Assembly: GCA_026874595.1 (NCBI GenBank)
Contig: CM049308.1
Coordinates: forward strand, 11,251,501-11,315,500
Length of the DNA stretch: 64,000 nt
Source: Sipunculus nudus
Taxonomy: Eukaryota > Annelida > Sipuncula > Golfingiida > Sipunculidae
Direction of reading: 5' to 3'
The notes below the pieces were generated by a model. That model saw only the letters and a list, made by a program, of their open reading frames with translations, was not told the DNA's origin and did not search any database. Below, piece by piece: positions 37,834 to 52,300 of the stretch. The position numbers and the translations under genes were made by a program. Position 1 is the stretch's first letter. Each line of letters begins with the position of its first letter.

Positions 37834-38429
37834 TACAGAGCTGTACCTGTTTCTGTGGCAAATTGGATTTCAGCTTTCCTAAAAATGCATATTTAAACAT
37901 ATATCTACATTAGTAATAAATAATATATAAGAAATTGCGTTTTGTTTTACAAAATCAGTGATCCGAGTAAGTATGTTTATGTATGTTAATGTATGTTAAG
38001 GATTTTAATAACAAGATCATGCCAAGGTTAATTTCCTAGGGTTTCTTCTTTTTAGTTTGAAGTTCATGTGTGGTGTTAAAGGGTTAAATAAGTTAAAGAT
38101 TCAAGTCTAACAAAACTCCAGTAGAAGGGGAAAAAAATCACAGCATGGGGTTTCCTTTAATGTATCATTATAAACTGTACCAGGAACCAGCTTTGGTACA
38201 TGGAAAAATGGTTCTCTACAGTTTCACTTTTTTTCTTTCCTGTTTTTTTTTAAGGATAAGTCCATGGCCTGTTCGTGACGCTGTCTATTGAATAAGGATG
38301 AAGGTATCCATATGATAAGAATATTATGTTATTATTAGGCCACCTGGATTTCAGGTGTTATATGTAAGGGGTTAGGAATAATCTGGAAGTCATAACCTGT
38401 CATTAAGACAGAATGAATTACACCCTTTA

Positions 38430-38525
38430 TGCCATTTAAGCATCACGGTGGGGGTTATAACTAGGGGCCTTCAGCTCCAGAGTCCAACCCTTAACTACAG
38501 GGCTGCATCCTAACCCTCTACTGTT
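38430..38525 (-). repeat. tRNA-derived SINE remnant (minus strand)
   Basis: On the minus strand, TGTAGTTAAGGGTTGGACTC resembles an A-box/D-arm region, and CTAGTTATAACCCC a B-box-like T-arm, ~35 nt apart. No target duplication found. It lies in segment C. Confidence 0.35.
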
Positions 38526-38701
38526 TCACTTGGCTATTTTAGAAGTAAAGATTTCAGTTTTAATTGACATATTTAATTTTACATAACACCCTGAATTAAT
38601 TAATAAAATAAAACAAAATATAATTATATGAAGAAAAAGTTTAAACCACCAGATCAATGTATGGGCTGCCTGAAGGTTACTAATTTTGAGTTTTTGGCAT
38701 C

Positions 38702-38882
38702 ACAGTGGAATCCCACCTTGCATCCACCCCACAATTGTGAACACACCACAATTACAACCACTTTTCTTGGTCCCTAACATATGATCCAGATAACTTAGAA
38801 TTTCACAAATAAAACCACCCCCAAATTACGACCACTTTGGCCAATCCCAAAGGTAGCGGTAATTGTGGGGTTCCACTGTGCT
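38702..38882. mobile_element. MITE-like hairpin element, CACAGTGGAATCCCAC ... GTGGGGTTCCACTGTG
   Basis: ~180 bp with imperfect 16-bp inverted ends and related ACAATTACAACCACTTT / AATTACGACCACTTTGG phrases inside. Ends resemble the CAGTGAAACC family. Confidence 0.65.
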
Positions 38883-39365
38883 AATTTTGACAGACCCATT
38901 TTATCGCAATTCCCTTGTCCTATAATATAAGGAGTTTTCCCGCAACTAGGGTGGGGCAAAGAAGAAGGCCTTTGATCAAATGATATTATATATAATTATA
39001 TTAAAAGGTAAGATATAATTATATAATATATATTATACAAAGATGAACTCAAGCCTGAATAAAAATCCATATGGTTTATTTTGTAAATACAAAAAGAGCA
39101 TTCAAACATAAGTATAATTCTGTTCTGGATATACACATATATGAATTTTATATACACATAAAATCTTGATTTTATAACCTGATTGTATACACATCTATTA
39201 CTGACAAATCAGTTTATAAATTCATTAACTTACAAATATACCATATCTCAAGTTGCCTAGACTATGAATTTACCCACTTGAGTATTTCATCACTGAAGGA
39301 AAAGCCCTACAATATAATACCTGCTGACAAAGTGATCATGTAACTACTAGAACTTGTTAATCTAT

Positions 39366-41860
39366 AAATATGGTATGTTTTAAGCAGTGGTCATCTTCAA
39401 ACTTAATTATTTCCAAAACTTATAAATCTAAGATCACTATAGGTGGTAATTAATCATGATTAATGGTCCATCTCTGTGACAAGTATCACCAAACTTTAAA
39501 GATGTTCACATACAAATCAGTATTTCAATAAGTATAAAACTGTAAACAAGGTCTTTGTTAGGTGGTTACAATGGATGGACTGCTCAACAGGTATGTCATG
39601 GATAACCAAGTATATCAAATAAAGTAGTCCTTATACATACAAAATTGCAAAATAACGCTGTATTAGGTGGTCATAACAGATTGGTGGTTTCTCACAGGTT
39701 CTCTCCATTTACAAGTATATAGTAAAACATTGGTCTTTGCAAGTGTAATTCATTATAATCACTTTACTTCCTTGAATAATATACAACATATCAATTAAAA
39801 ATTAGCTATATGTACTACCATTACTTGCTAGTCACTTATCACAAGTTTCTTAGCCTATTTCTGTATCATGAAAGAAGCAGCTGACTAACTCCCTTATCTA
39901 ATTCAACATACTGGATGCTCAGTGAGTTAACAAGCGCCCACATTGTAAGAACTGATCTAACTGAGATCACCTCATGTCTTTCATATGCTTCACCATAAGG
40001 TTATTTCATTGTTTAATAAGCCCCATTTTGATACACATTTATTAGTCTTATCTATGGGCTCTCCACTTTGGGATAACAATGTGACATTGGTACCATCAGT
40101 ACTGAACCCCAGGTGTAATCCTGGGCCAGACTGGCTTAATGAAAGAGATTATCAACTGGTCCCTTCCATCTTCCTAAGAGAGAGTTATTTCATTTGTAAA
40201 GCGGAGACCTTGCTTCACCTGGATCCCCAGGCCTGCTATATCATGAATTTTAATTAGGCAATTTTGAACAAATCAAATGGCTCATGCACAGTTCTTGTGC
40301 ACACCCAGTAAAACAAATCTGTTGCTATTTTTAGATCAATGGTCTTGCAATTCTGGACATAATTGAGAATGAGCTTTTAAACCTATCCAGTTTCTGGTGC
40401 ATGTTTTCTTGTTGATACAGGTGTGGAAACCGTTTTGGCTACCATGTATTGTTTACTTTGTTATGTTGGATTTGACTGGCTGTTTTGATTTTGGCCAAAT
40501 CATGTGCAAGCATGTTCAAAATCCATTATACAGCATGCTGGGCGGTCTGTTGAACCAATGTCTGTTTGTAATGGGGTGAGAGAACTTGCTTATATATAGA
40601 TGTCAGCTGTTGTGCATAATCCCGTTTGTTAAGTCATCACACTGACTGACACAAGGGCAAGATTGCAAAGTTACTTTTAAAATTTCAATACACCTGTCAG
40701 TAATTGAATCTGCCCTCAGGTGGTCTGTAATGACTGTGCTCCACCGTTGGATACCAGGAGGAATTACAAGACATGTTGTAGACCTACTGATGAATATGGT
40801 TCTATAAATTGTATTATATGTTCATGTGCAGTTTCTCTTGGCCTCAAGCTAGATGAAAGTCTGACAGAGAAATTGCAGATATGAACCTGCACCTCCCACT
40901 TTATCGTCTCTGAAATGGCAGACAAATGGTTATTTAACTTGAGGATCACTGACCACCAATTTCTAGACTTTCAAAACTTCACAACTTCATCCCTACCTGA
41001 TATACACGTATTATGTTTTAAACAGTAAAATAACACACCTGTCAGATTAGGAAAACTATTTGCCTAGCCCCTGTTTCGCAGCATTATAATATCAATTTGA
41101 CTGGCTCTGAGAAATGCCCATAATCTGCAACAATTAAAACAGATTACTTATATTACACAAGTAATATTATTTAATACACTATATACATGTCATTGCAAAT
41201 ACACATATCCTGTTCTACAAAATGTAATACAAACAAATAATTGTATAAATGTTGTTCAAACAGCTTCAGGTATTATTAAATACACACCTCACATTCATTG
41301 CACTGGAGTAAATTCTTAAAATGAAACAACTTAGGACTGATTCTTAACATTAAAACTTCAATCTATTCACAAATACTTGGCCACACATTTATACAAAGAA
41401 AATTTGACAGCATGGTCAAATGTATAACATTATAAAATCCTAAATTATAATGATAAAACTTATACAAATACCTGATGTTCATTCTGTCAGTACATCAAAA
41501 GTTTGGTAAATATCTTGTGACCATGTTTTGGCCTGAGATACATAGTTCATTACATACATGTACCTTGAGAATATCTTGAAATAAACCATCTACCTGAGTG
41601 AATAATGATGATGTGTGATATATTTCTTAAGAATATTGACAGGTTTCAAATTAACAAAACTTTACATAGTTAAATTCAGTATATCCAAACATGCAAGATT
41701 ATTGATAATTATGAGTGGCTTGCACCTGAATTATGATAACTGATATATAAAAGCTGTTTTAACAATTTCCTAATGAAAGTTTGCACATAAAAATGACACC
41801 AATGTAACTGATATATCAGAGTCACAAATGATTTTCCTCTGAATTCAATTAACAAATTTA
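39366..41860. other. Intergenic, no feature seen
   Basis: AT-rich sequence. Short frames at 39985-40257 and 40397-40579 have no recognisable protein character. Confidence 0.5.
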
Positions 41861-42330
41861 ACTAGAATGAGGTTGTTTTTGCAATGCAAAAACTTGTGTC
41901 TCCCTTCCCCATGGGCCTCCCATCACCAAATTTGAGGGCAAAAATACAGACTACTTCACAAGTCACATCATTCACAAATAATTTTATTCTGGCTGATTTT
42001 ACCTTGAAGATGAAGGTCAAGGTCACTGCGTTTTTAACTCTTCAAAGAACTTGATTGAATTAGTTTTAAATATGAGGAAAAAATAGGCAATACTTCAAAA
42101 GTTAAGGGGTTCACAACTAATTTCTATATTGAGACTTTGATGATGAATGTCAAGGTTACCTGTTTTTCAAACTCATCTAAGGTATTGGTTGAAACATTTT
42201 TCGAATTTCAAGAAAAAATGTTGAGTCAATCAGAGTCAATCAAAAGTTATCGTGTTCACAAGAAATGACACAGATACCAACACTGCCGACGACAGACCAA
42301 ACACTAAATGTCTTCCCCCATGGCAGAGGT
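41861..42330. repeat. Dispersed repeat, related to 43870-44725, with AAGGTCAAGGTCAC blocks
   Basis: Starts ACTAGAATGAGGTTG and GTCTCCCTTCCCCATGGG, and ends CAGACCAAACACTAAATGT with TCTTCCCCCAT. The second copy starts ACTAGAACAAG with GTCTCCCCTCCTCATGGG and ends CAGTCCAAACACTATATGT with TCCCCCCAT. It contains GATGAAGGTCAAGGTCAC at ~42009-42026. Confidence 0.7.
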
Positions 42331-42552
42331 GATATGACTATGAGGGACTCTGTAATGATGCCTACCCTGCAGATTCTGCTGCTGCCTTTTCCCCAGCAAT
42401 TAGTATAGCTGTCATGCATGATATTTCAATACATCAACTGATGCGAGGACCAAGAGCATTATTGATGCCTCTGACAAAAACTGATGATACAAGACAATTA
42501 TTTTGATAAACTATTACATAAAGCTATACATGATTTTATATTACACTTGATA

Positions 42553-43255
42553 TTTATTCCACTAAACAACACTGCATAAAAGGTTTAAGAGTTTATGTGT
42601 ATTAAGAAATTGAAGGCACATTTTGTGCTGTAAAACATTTTGAAGGTTTCATTTAGACAAAACAGTTCCTCTTCTATTACTGCTTACCAACGACTTTGTA
42701 ATTGCCATCAGAGGTTGAAAAATAAATTTTACAGACTCATAATTGTATTTGGATAATAATATTGCGAAATAATTAATTATACATTTTCTGGATGCTCAAG
42801 TGTAATATTACAGATAAGCTGAATCAATATTTTTCTTGAGAGCCAACTATAGAAATTACCATTCATTATAACCATATGTTCATGACTTTACACACTGTGC
42901 AACATAGGTCAGATAAAGTGTAAACATCAGATTGTAAAAGGCCTGCTGCCCACTCAAAGAAAGCAAAATACCACCTGATGACAGCCAAAACTGCTAACTT
43001 TTGGCAGTATCAACACTGATTAACTCAAAATATTAATCACATGAAAATGTCAAAAATCAGACCTGCATGAAGTTTAAATAATGTCTGGGAAACTGTTCTG
43101 CAGAAACAATGATGAAATGAGCACACAACTGAGTGAAAACAATGAACCTGCTGGCCTTCCTGCAGGTTAAAACATATAATATATATGAGTTGTATATTTA
43201 ATCTCCTAGGTTTAATTACTTAACTGATCTGTGGTTTTTAATCTTATGACTCACG
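42553..43255 (-). other. Probable PIGH 3' UTR with AATAAA
   Basis: The first canonical AATAAA I found downstream of the PIGH stop on the minus strand is at 42558-42553. Weaker ATTAAA hexamers lie at ~43216-43211 and ~43203-43198. The choice among them is undetermined. Confidence 0.3.
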
Positions 43256-43381
43256 TCACCTTCTTGCCTTTGTTGTAACATATACATGTTTAGATCTAGT
43301 TTTATTATTTGTGGAGGTCTTTAGGACTTCCTGAGAACCCTGGTATATCTTCTTCAGACATGACAGCCCTGGCCAAGAATG
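43256..43381 (-). CDS. PIGH: PIGH coding exon 5 (C-terminus)
   Basis: 126 bp after a TTTATTTCAG acceptor. It encodes HSWPGLSCLKKIYQGSQEVL, then a basic tail ending VTTKARR and TGA at 43258-43256. Human has KPRLDCLIEIYRSCQEIL at the same place. Confidence 0.88.
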   Translation of the reverse strand, partial: HSWPGLSCLKKIYQGSQEVLKTSTNNKTRSKHVYVTTKARR

Positions 43382-46300
43382 CTGAAATAAAGTGAAAGTT
43401 TATCAAGCTTTGATTAAAAAACTAATTAACTAAAAAATACAATAACTGATTGAGAGTCTCTACTGAATATGTCACACACTATTGAGACTGTTTATAATAA
43501 TTAATATTATTCAAAGAAAATAATATCTATTATATTGATATGGTACTGTGTTCCACATGGGAGAAAATCATGTTAAATTTTGCTTTCTTCAAAATGTAAC
43601 ATACTGACACCTATAAGAGAGAGTAAATTTCATTAACACTATTCTTAATTATGTGTAACCTGATTTAAAGTTACGCTAAAGACAATACTGATATAATGTT
43701 ACAATTAAGAAAATACTGATAAACTTTACACTGAGCGGAGAGTATTCCAAAGTTACAGTACAGGGAATGATGGGAATATACCAAAGAAACTTTACAACAA
43801 TGAATGAAGAAGATATTGAATGAAATGGAAGTCATGTGCATAATATAGTGAGTGACATGTAATCACTAACTAGAACAAGTATTTGCATAGTGAAAACAGA
43901 GATATGTCTCCCCTCCTCATGGGTTTCCCAATTTGAGCAAAAAAAATTGACCACTTCAAAAGTTTGGTGTTCACAAAAATCCAAAACCTCTAAAGGTATG
44001 ACCTTGAAGATGAAGGTTAAATTTACCAGTTTTTTTACTCATCTGTGATTATGGTAGAAACATTTCATGTATCAAATTTCACAAACAAAGGTTGACTTGG
44101 TCAAATGTTACAGTGTTCAAAATTTTTTCTATTTCTGCTAAACTGACACTGAAGATGAAGGTCAAGGTCACCAGGTTCCAAACACATCAGGGATTTTGGT
44201 AGAAACATCCATGTATCAAATTAAATGAAAATATATTGAGTGACTGAAAAGTTATAGTGTTCACAAATAATTTCTTTCTGGCTGATTTGACCTTGAAGAT
44301 GAAGGTCAAGGTCATCAATTTTCCATCCTGTTTGAGAACTTGGTTGAAAAATCTTGTGAATCCAAGTTGAATAAGCAGTGCTTCAAATGTTACCACAGTT
44401 ACAAGAAATCATAGAAACAATGAGCAATAATTCTGGTGATTTGACCTTGAAGATCCAGGTCAAGGTCACCAGTTTTCAAACTTGTCAAAGAACAAAAATA
44501 ATTAGTGTTTAAAATTTAAGGAAAAACTATGTGATACTTCAAAAGTTATGGGGTTCACAAAAATTCAATTTTGGCTTATTTGACCTTGGTCACCAAAATT
44601 TCATGAATACACGTTGAGTGGTTCAAAAGTTATCACATTCACCAGAAATTTCCCAGACACCGACTACATTGATTACAACAACAGTCCAAACACTATATGT
44701 TCCCCCCATTCGGGGGGAGAGGAGAAACAGAATGAGTGACTTTAACCGTTGTTTTGTAGAAATTATGCAAAATTACATAAATCAAATATGTAGTCAAATA
44801 ACCTTGATGATAACCGGGCCATACAAATATATACCTATCATTCTATAACTGCATTCCTGAGATGCAGAAAAAATACTGAATATTGTTAGAAAAAGAAAAA
44901 TTACATTACGCACAGGGAAATATCACAATACAGAGACTTCTAAAATATGTAAATTTTCTGATAGAATAATTTATCCTTAAACTGATACCTTGATACTTAC
45001 CGTGAAGAGTGGTATTAACTTGGTGACCGTTTGTGACCTTTGATCTTCCTGAAGGAGCAAGGTCAGGTAGTATATCACACGATGCTGTAAACAACAAAGA
45101 AACATTTATAAATAAATCTAAATCTAACAAATCAACCTGGTCATCATTGTCACTACGCTAACATGTGAACTCTGTCACCTATGCATGTCTGCTGCTCCAT
45201 AATTCAGCATAAATGAATGAGTTCAATCTATTACCTTTAACTGATGAAAAAAATTCTAGTCTATGATACCGTGGTTGCCTTTTTCTTTGAGAGGGTTTTA
45301 ATTTTGCTATATTTGTGAATGGGAAATGATTATGAATATCAATATCAATCCTTAAGAAATAAGATGCCCCAGTTATCTAGGATGAACAAGATGGTATGAT
45401 GCATCTGCACAAATTGATTGGTAATCAAACATCTGGAAACATGGCCTGTCAATCAACAACCTAATCCTTGGATGGCATCAGAACCAGCTCATGCAAACAT
45501 GCAATAATAATTGTTAAAACATTGACTGTGACACAGGTTAAAATACAAAAATTCCAACATAAATGGGTCTGGTATCGTAGGATTTATTGTTTATTTATAA
45601 TAAATGCAGATATTGATGTACATAGATTTTATAGGTTCTGGTGGGATTGGGAAAATGCAAGCCTTGCGAAACATTCCAAGAAATCACAAATTTCAGCCTC
45701 AGGAATATGAAGCCAACCACATTACTTGGTTAGTGTTTAATCTAATCACCAGGATGACTTATTTAGGTACTCTGCTCTGGTAACCTATAATTTTAAAACC
45801 ATTTCCTAGCTCTGGTGATACAAAGTGCAACAAATAATCATTCACAAAAGAGTTATTATGATACTGTATGTTAATGTATAACTGATGCCACATACCATTG
45901 TGATGCCTTCGTTGATGACGACATCTTTCACATTGTGCATGTCATAAAAACAGGAGTGTGTCCGACCTGAGCGGAATGTAGTGGTCAACTGCACACCAAG
46001 TGAGGCAATTACCAACAGAGATTCTAGAATGTTTGAATACATAATAATTAATATATATTTTACACAGATTGACATAAAACCTAAAAACATGGTCATCTCA
46101 GGGATACCCAAACTGGTGTGCTAAATGAGGGTTAGACAATTCTGACAACTGATATCAAATTTACTGCAAGTTTCAGAGAAGGTCATGTAAATTGATTATC
46201 ATAGTTAGGTGGTTACCCTACATGGGAGCTGTGAATACAAAACTGACTAGCATTTACTTTGGACTGATATGGCCTGCCCTGAGACATGACCCCAGGCATA

Positions 46301-49300
46301 TGGCAAAATGTACTACAATGGCCATCCATCTTGTTGCATCTATATAAGCAGAGAGTTCAAGATTAATTTATTAGCCATTTATCTGCAAATGTGTTTAAAG
46401 CTTTAAAATAATTAGTAACTTGTTCACTTAGATAAATAAAGTATCAGTTATAATAGTGGGAGCCTCCAGAATATTAAGTGGACATTATACACATGTAACA
46501 TTACAATCTTACAATTTCTCCTAGTAGTTGCATAAGGCTTGATTAGTAGATATCAGCTACTAGATAACAGTTCTCATACACAGCCACTTTCAACTTACTT
46601 TTTGTGACAGTTTTGTCTGTTAAGTCAACAGATTTAATCAGACTGTAGTGACTCAATACCGCTGGCCACTGTTAAGGAAACATCAGGAATTAAGTACACT
46701 ACAGCACAGAGGATGAACTCCCTAAGTGTTTTTCATAAGTCTGCCCTGGCTGACCACACAAGCCAGGAGAACCACACCATAGATTGGTGGGATAACACTG
46801 AAGTGGCTGCAAGGGAGGGGAAACGCCAACCAGGATGGATACACAAGGTCATCAACATCAGAAAGGAAGGGACGCAAGTGCTCAAACCTGAAGGGGGACA
46901 GCACAACCTGTCACATCTCTACAACTCGCTACTTGCACCTATAGCACTACATAGTGGCCAGCCATATTGAGTCACTACAGTGAATTCTGTTGACGTTAAT
47001 AGAAGAAACAGTCACAAAAAGTAAGTTGATAGTGGCTGTGAATGAAAACTGTTGTCTATTACTACTCCTTGAGGAATAACATTCACATTCTGAAGTACTC
47101 GACATACATCTTTGTTTGAGATAAACATCAACCTACCTTTGTGGACTTTTAAGTTTATCTTGAGCAATAGTAGTATAACAACAACGCACAGGAGCATCGA
47201 CATAATCCGGGGGTCCTGAAAAATATAAACATTATGCGGTCATGAGCTCAGGGTCAGCAGTGATATCATTGTTCTTAATGAGATACTTACATGCGTGATG
47301 AAAGCTCTACTTGAAACACATGCAGAAAAAAATATACAGCAGTTCTTATCAGCAGATATTTTAAATAATGTTCCCTTCATAGCTTCTTTGGCATACCTTA
47401 CTTCACTTGGGCCACACACAAACATGTACAGTTTTGTGGAATTTGGGAACAAAAAATTACTTTTTAAATTTTTTTTTACAGGTCATGATAAAAAACAGGG
47501 AATTAGCCAGCTTGCAATAAACCCAAAAAAGTGCTTCAATTTTGAAATGGTGTATACAATCAACACCAAATTTAGTCTATTTTCCATAATTTTTATCACT
47601 TTATGGAATTATGGAATTTGTGCCATAGTCAAATGAGCAAACATTACCAAGGACTTGGTCTTCATTTCCAAACAAAAAATGTTTACCCGTGAAAATGTGT
47701 GTCAAATCCATAGAACAACTCGAATACGGGTAGTTGACAAGCTACCTCATGTATCTGCCAAAATCAGAGTAGGACGGGTGAAGTGAGGCATGGATTGAGT
47801 GGCAAGGGGAAATAGAGTTAGATGTGTTACAAAGTAGCATGGATGTCTGCTGCGTAAACATGACTGTAGGTGGTGCCACCTGTTATTTGAACAAGAAACT
47901 ATTCAATATGTATACACATGCAAAATTTCTGGTAGAAAAGTCAAACCACTGCCAAGTTATGAGTGATTTTATCCCACAGCAGATAAACAGACGGACGCTG
48001 TGCAAAAATGGTTGCAGGTGACACAACCAATTTCTTGTATGATAAAGAGCTATGTAAGATCTAAACACATGCAAATTTTCAGGAAGATACGTCAAACCTG
48101 TCCAGAGATATATGCATGGATGCTTGCAGCGTGAATGTGAATGTAGGTGGCGCCACCTGTCATAAAATCAAGAAAGCTATCCAGGATGTATACGCATGCA
48201 AAATTTCAGGTGAATAAGTCAAACCACTGTTGAGATATGTGTGATTTTAGCCCAAGTGAAACGAATAGATGGATGCTGTGCAAAAATGGTTGCAGATGGC
48301 ACCACCAGTTTTGCTAATGATAAAGAGCTATGTGAGATCTAAACACTAACAAATTTTAAGGAAGATACGTCAAACCAGTCTGGAGATATAAGCATGGATG
48401 TCTGCAGCATGAACGTTAATGTAGGTGGCGCCACCTGTCATAAAATCAAGAAAGCTATCCACCATGTATAAGCATGCCGAATTTCAGGTGAATTAGTCAA
48501 ACCACTGCAAAGATATGAGTGATTATAACCCAAGGCAGACGAACAGATGGACGCTGAAAAAAATTGTTACAGGTGGTGCCACCATTACTTGTGCATGTTA
48601 AAAGCTATCCAAGGGCTACATTTGTACAAAATTTTTTTCCTGATTTGTCAAACGAGTCTGAAGATATGTGGGTTAATGTGTCAAAACAGATGCACAGATG
48701 GATGCACTGGAGAGATTAAAGGTCAGAGGTCAACGCTGAATGGTTAGGCACCAGTTCACATGTGACCGGATAATTGGTGCAAATCGGAAAAATCGGTCCA
48801 GTAGTCTCAGAGGAGTTCTCTGGAAACCAATACAGCGGCGGCAGAACCCGGTCAAAAACCATAGTATCCGCAAAACTTTGTTTTGGCGGATACAATAAAT
48901 GGGTTTGCATGGCCTTATCATATATTACACACACTCTTACAAGCATGTATGTTGCCTTACGGCTTACTCGTGTTATTAACTACCACTTATTCATCATGTG
49001 AAGAGCTAGCCAGCCATGCTGAATAATGGTTCCTGATCTCCCCTCCTATTGATATGTTCCATAAACAAGATCAAATCTTCTCTGTTAAATTTAGATTTTG
49101 TTTCCAGATGTTCATATAATCATGTAGAGTGAAACTCTGACTTGTGGACAACTCAGTATGGTGGACAATTTACTAATGCAGACACTAAATCTCAGTCCCT
49201 TCAAATTTGCCTCTATATTATGTTTAATGTAATCTCAGTTTTAAAGCAGACAACTCACTATCCCTGACAACGGACAAAATTTCCTGTCCCACCTGCATAT

Positions 49301-52300
49301 CCAGTACATATTATGACCCTCTAAAACGGATAGGCACTGCAAGTTCTAATTTTGTTCATATATCTGCCAGGAGATGGCACTCCGAGGTTGTGACCTTGAT
49401 GACCTGTTTAGTCAAAGCAACAGCCTGAGGACAAGCGAAATTTGGTGAACTATCGTGATGTTCCATATGAAAATTCAATCTAAATTGTTGTTTATTTCTC
49501 TAAATGTGTAGATATCACAATCATTACTTTATTAAGGTTGGCTGGTCAATCAGATAAAACCTAGCTTTCAACAGCTTTTCATTTGACAAGACCACCATCA
49601 AAGACTAATGTTGGTGCATTGCGATCGGCGTCCGGCCCGGGGAGCCTTAACTAGTAAGCGACAGTTTGCACTTTGTTATTGTGAGTGCGTGTGAAGACTA
49701 TCCTATGTAAAGACAAATAATCATGCTGTCTGGATGCTGTCAATATACCTAGTGCAACCATCCATGAACTTTGCTTACTTAGAAGATGAAGCATGGTACG
49801 TCAAGGTGAAACTGCCTAGATATATGTATGGGGCCTAGCTGATGAAGTTGAAAGAGAGATAGAAAGTGTTTGTCTTTTACTTTTTAGCTCAGCTGACTGA
49901 AAGTCATCTGAGCTATAGCGATCACTCTTTGTCCGTCGTCCGTCTGTCTGTCTGTCTGTCTGTCCGTCTGTCTGTCTGTCCGTCTGTCCATCTGTCCGTT
50001 AACCAGGCACAAATCGTAACCGCTAGAACTGGAATCTTCTTACTTGACATCCTGGGAGGTCCATCAAAAATCTCCTTGGAAACCAGAAATTAGGTCTCTG
50101 TTACCCATATCCTTCGAGCTATGGGGCCCCAAAGTACCCCCCAGAAAAGTCCAAAATTTCATACAAAAACTTCAATATCTCAATAACTACTTGACTGATG
50201 GTCATGATTTTTGGCATACATATTGATCATGAGAGGTTCCATCAGTTCCTGAAGACTGGTGGCGCCACCTGTATTTTTCGATTTTTTACGAATTTTTTTC
50301 TCTATTTTTGAGACCTTTAAAAATGTGAACATCTGTTAACAAGGCACAAATCGTAATGACTGGACTTAGAATCTTCATTCTCGACACACTGAGAGACCTA
50401 TGAAAAGTCTCCATGGAAACCAGAAATTAGGTCTCTGTTACCCATATCCTTCCAGCTATGGGGCCCCAAACTACCCCCCAGAAAAGTAAAAAATTTCAAA
50501 CAAAAACTTCAATATCTCATTAAATACTTGACTGATGGTCATGATTTTTGTCATACATATTGATCATGAGATGTTCCATCACTTCCTGCAGACTGGTGGC
50601 GCCACCTATATCGTTCAATTTTTTACGAATTTTTTTCTCTATTTTTGAGACCTTTCAAAATGTAAACATCTGTTAACAAGGCACAAATGGTAAAGACTGG
50701 ACCTAGAATCTTCATTCTTGACACACTGAGAGACCTATGAAAAGTCTCCATGGAAACCAGAAATTAGGTCTCTGTTACCCATATTCTTTGAGCTATGGAG
50801 CCCCAAAGTACCCCCAAGAAATGTAAAAAATTTCATACAAAAACTTCAATATCTCATTAACTACTTGACTGATGGTCATGATTTGTGGCATAACTATTGA
50901 TCATGAGATGTGTCATCACGTCCTGCAGACTGGTGGTGCCACCTTTATTGTTCGATTTTTTACCATTTTTTCCTCTATTTTTGAGACCTTTAAGGATGCT
51001 GTCATCTGTTAGCATGGCACAAATCTAACGACTGGACCTAGAATCTTCATTCTTGACACACTGAGAGGTCCATGAAAAATATCCTTGGAAACCAGAAATT
51101 AGGTCTCTGTTAACCATATCCTTTGAGCTATGGGGCCCCAAAGTACCCCCCCCCCCCCAAGAAAAGTAAAAAATTTCATACCAAAACTTCAATATCTCAT
51201 TAACTACTTGAATGATGGTCATGATTTGTGGCATAACTATTGATCATGAGATGTGTCATCTGTTCCTGCAGACTGTAGGTGCCACCTTTATTGTTCGATT
51301 TTTTACGATTTTTTCCTCTATTTTTGAGACCTTTAAGGATGCTGTCATCTGTTAGCATAGCACAAATAGTAACGACTGGACCTAGAATCTTTATTCTCAA
51401 CACACTAGAAGACCTATGAAAAGTCTCCATGGAAACCAGAAATTAGGTCTCTGTTACCCATATCCTTCGAGCTATGGGGCCCCAAAGTACCCCCCCAGAG
51501 TAGTCAAAAATTTCATACAAAAACTTCAATATCTCAATAACTACATCACTGATGGTCATGATTTTTGGCATACATATTGATTATGAGATGTTCCATCAGT
51601 TCCTGCAGACTGGTGGCGCCACCTATGTTATCTATCAAGAGGGTACAAATTGCAACAACTGGACCTAGAAACTTCATTCTTGTCATGCAAGGAGGCCCAT
51701 GAAGAGTGCCTGTGGAAACTTGAAATTAGGTCTCTGTTACCCATATCCTTCAAGCTATAGGACTGTGAAGTATCCCTCAGAATAATGGACAATTTGATAC
51801 AAAAGCTGAAGTATCTGAACAACTAATACGGAGATCATCATGATTCTTTGCATGGATATTGACCATTAAGTGTTTTTAGCTCAGCTGACTGTAAGTCATC
51901 TGAAGTATCCCTCAGAATAATGGACAATTTGATACAAAAGCTCAAGTATCTAAACAACTATTGCAGTGATCACCATGATTCTTTGCATGGATATTGATCA
52001 TGGAATGTGTCATCAGTTTTTGCAGTATGGTGGCGCCACCTCTATTTTTTTTATTTTTACGAATTTTTTTCTCTATTTTTGAGACCTCATAAGATGCGGT
52101 CATCTGTTAACATGGCACAAATCATAACAACTGGACCTAGAATCTTCATTCTTGTCATGCAAGAAGGCCCATGAAGAGTGCCTGTGGAAACTTGAAATTA
52201 GGTCTCTGTTACCCATATCCTTCAAGCTATAGGACTGTGAAGTATCCCTCAGAATAATGGACAATTTGATACAAAAGTTGAAGTATCTGAACAACTAATA

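Larger units (their letters stand above)
37021..39365. repeat. Segmental duplication in A-B-A'-C-B' order
   Basis: A (37021-37396: an (AT)n tract, then AATTATACAGAGCTGTACC...) recurs as A' at 37797-38171. B (~37420-37795: TTATATTAAAAGGTAAGATA...) recurs as B' at ~38983-39360. C (~38172-38980) occurs once. The copies differ by few substitutions and small indels. A tandem duplication of an A-C-B unit with loss of one C, or insertion of C into one copy of A-B, explains the order. Confidence 0.85.

Noticed and set aside
39985-40579. Two plus-strand frames of 60-90 residues
   Set aside because: Isolated, with no homology I recognise or flanking exons.
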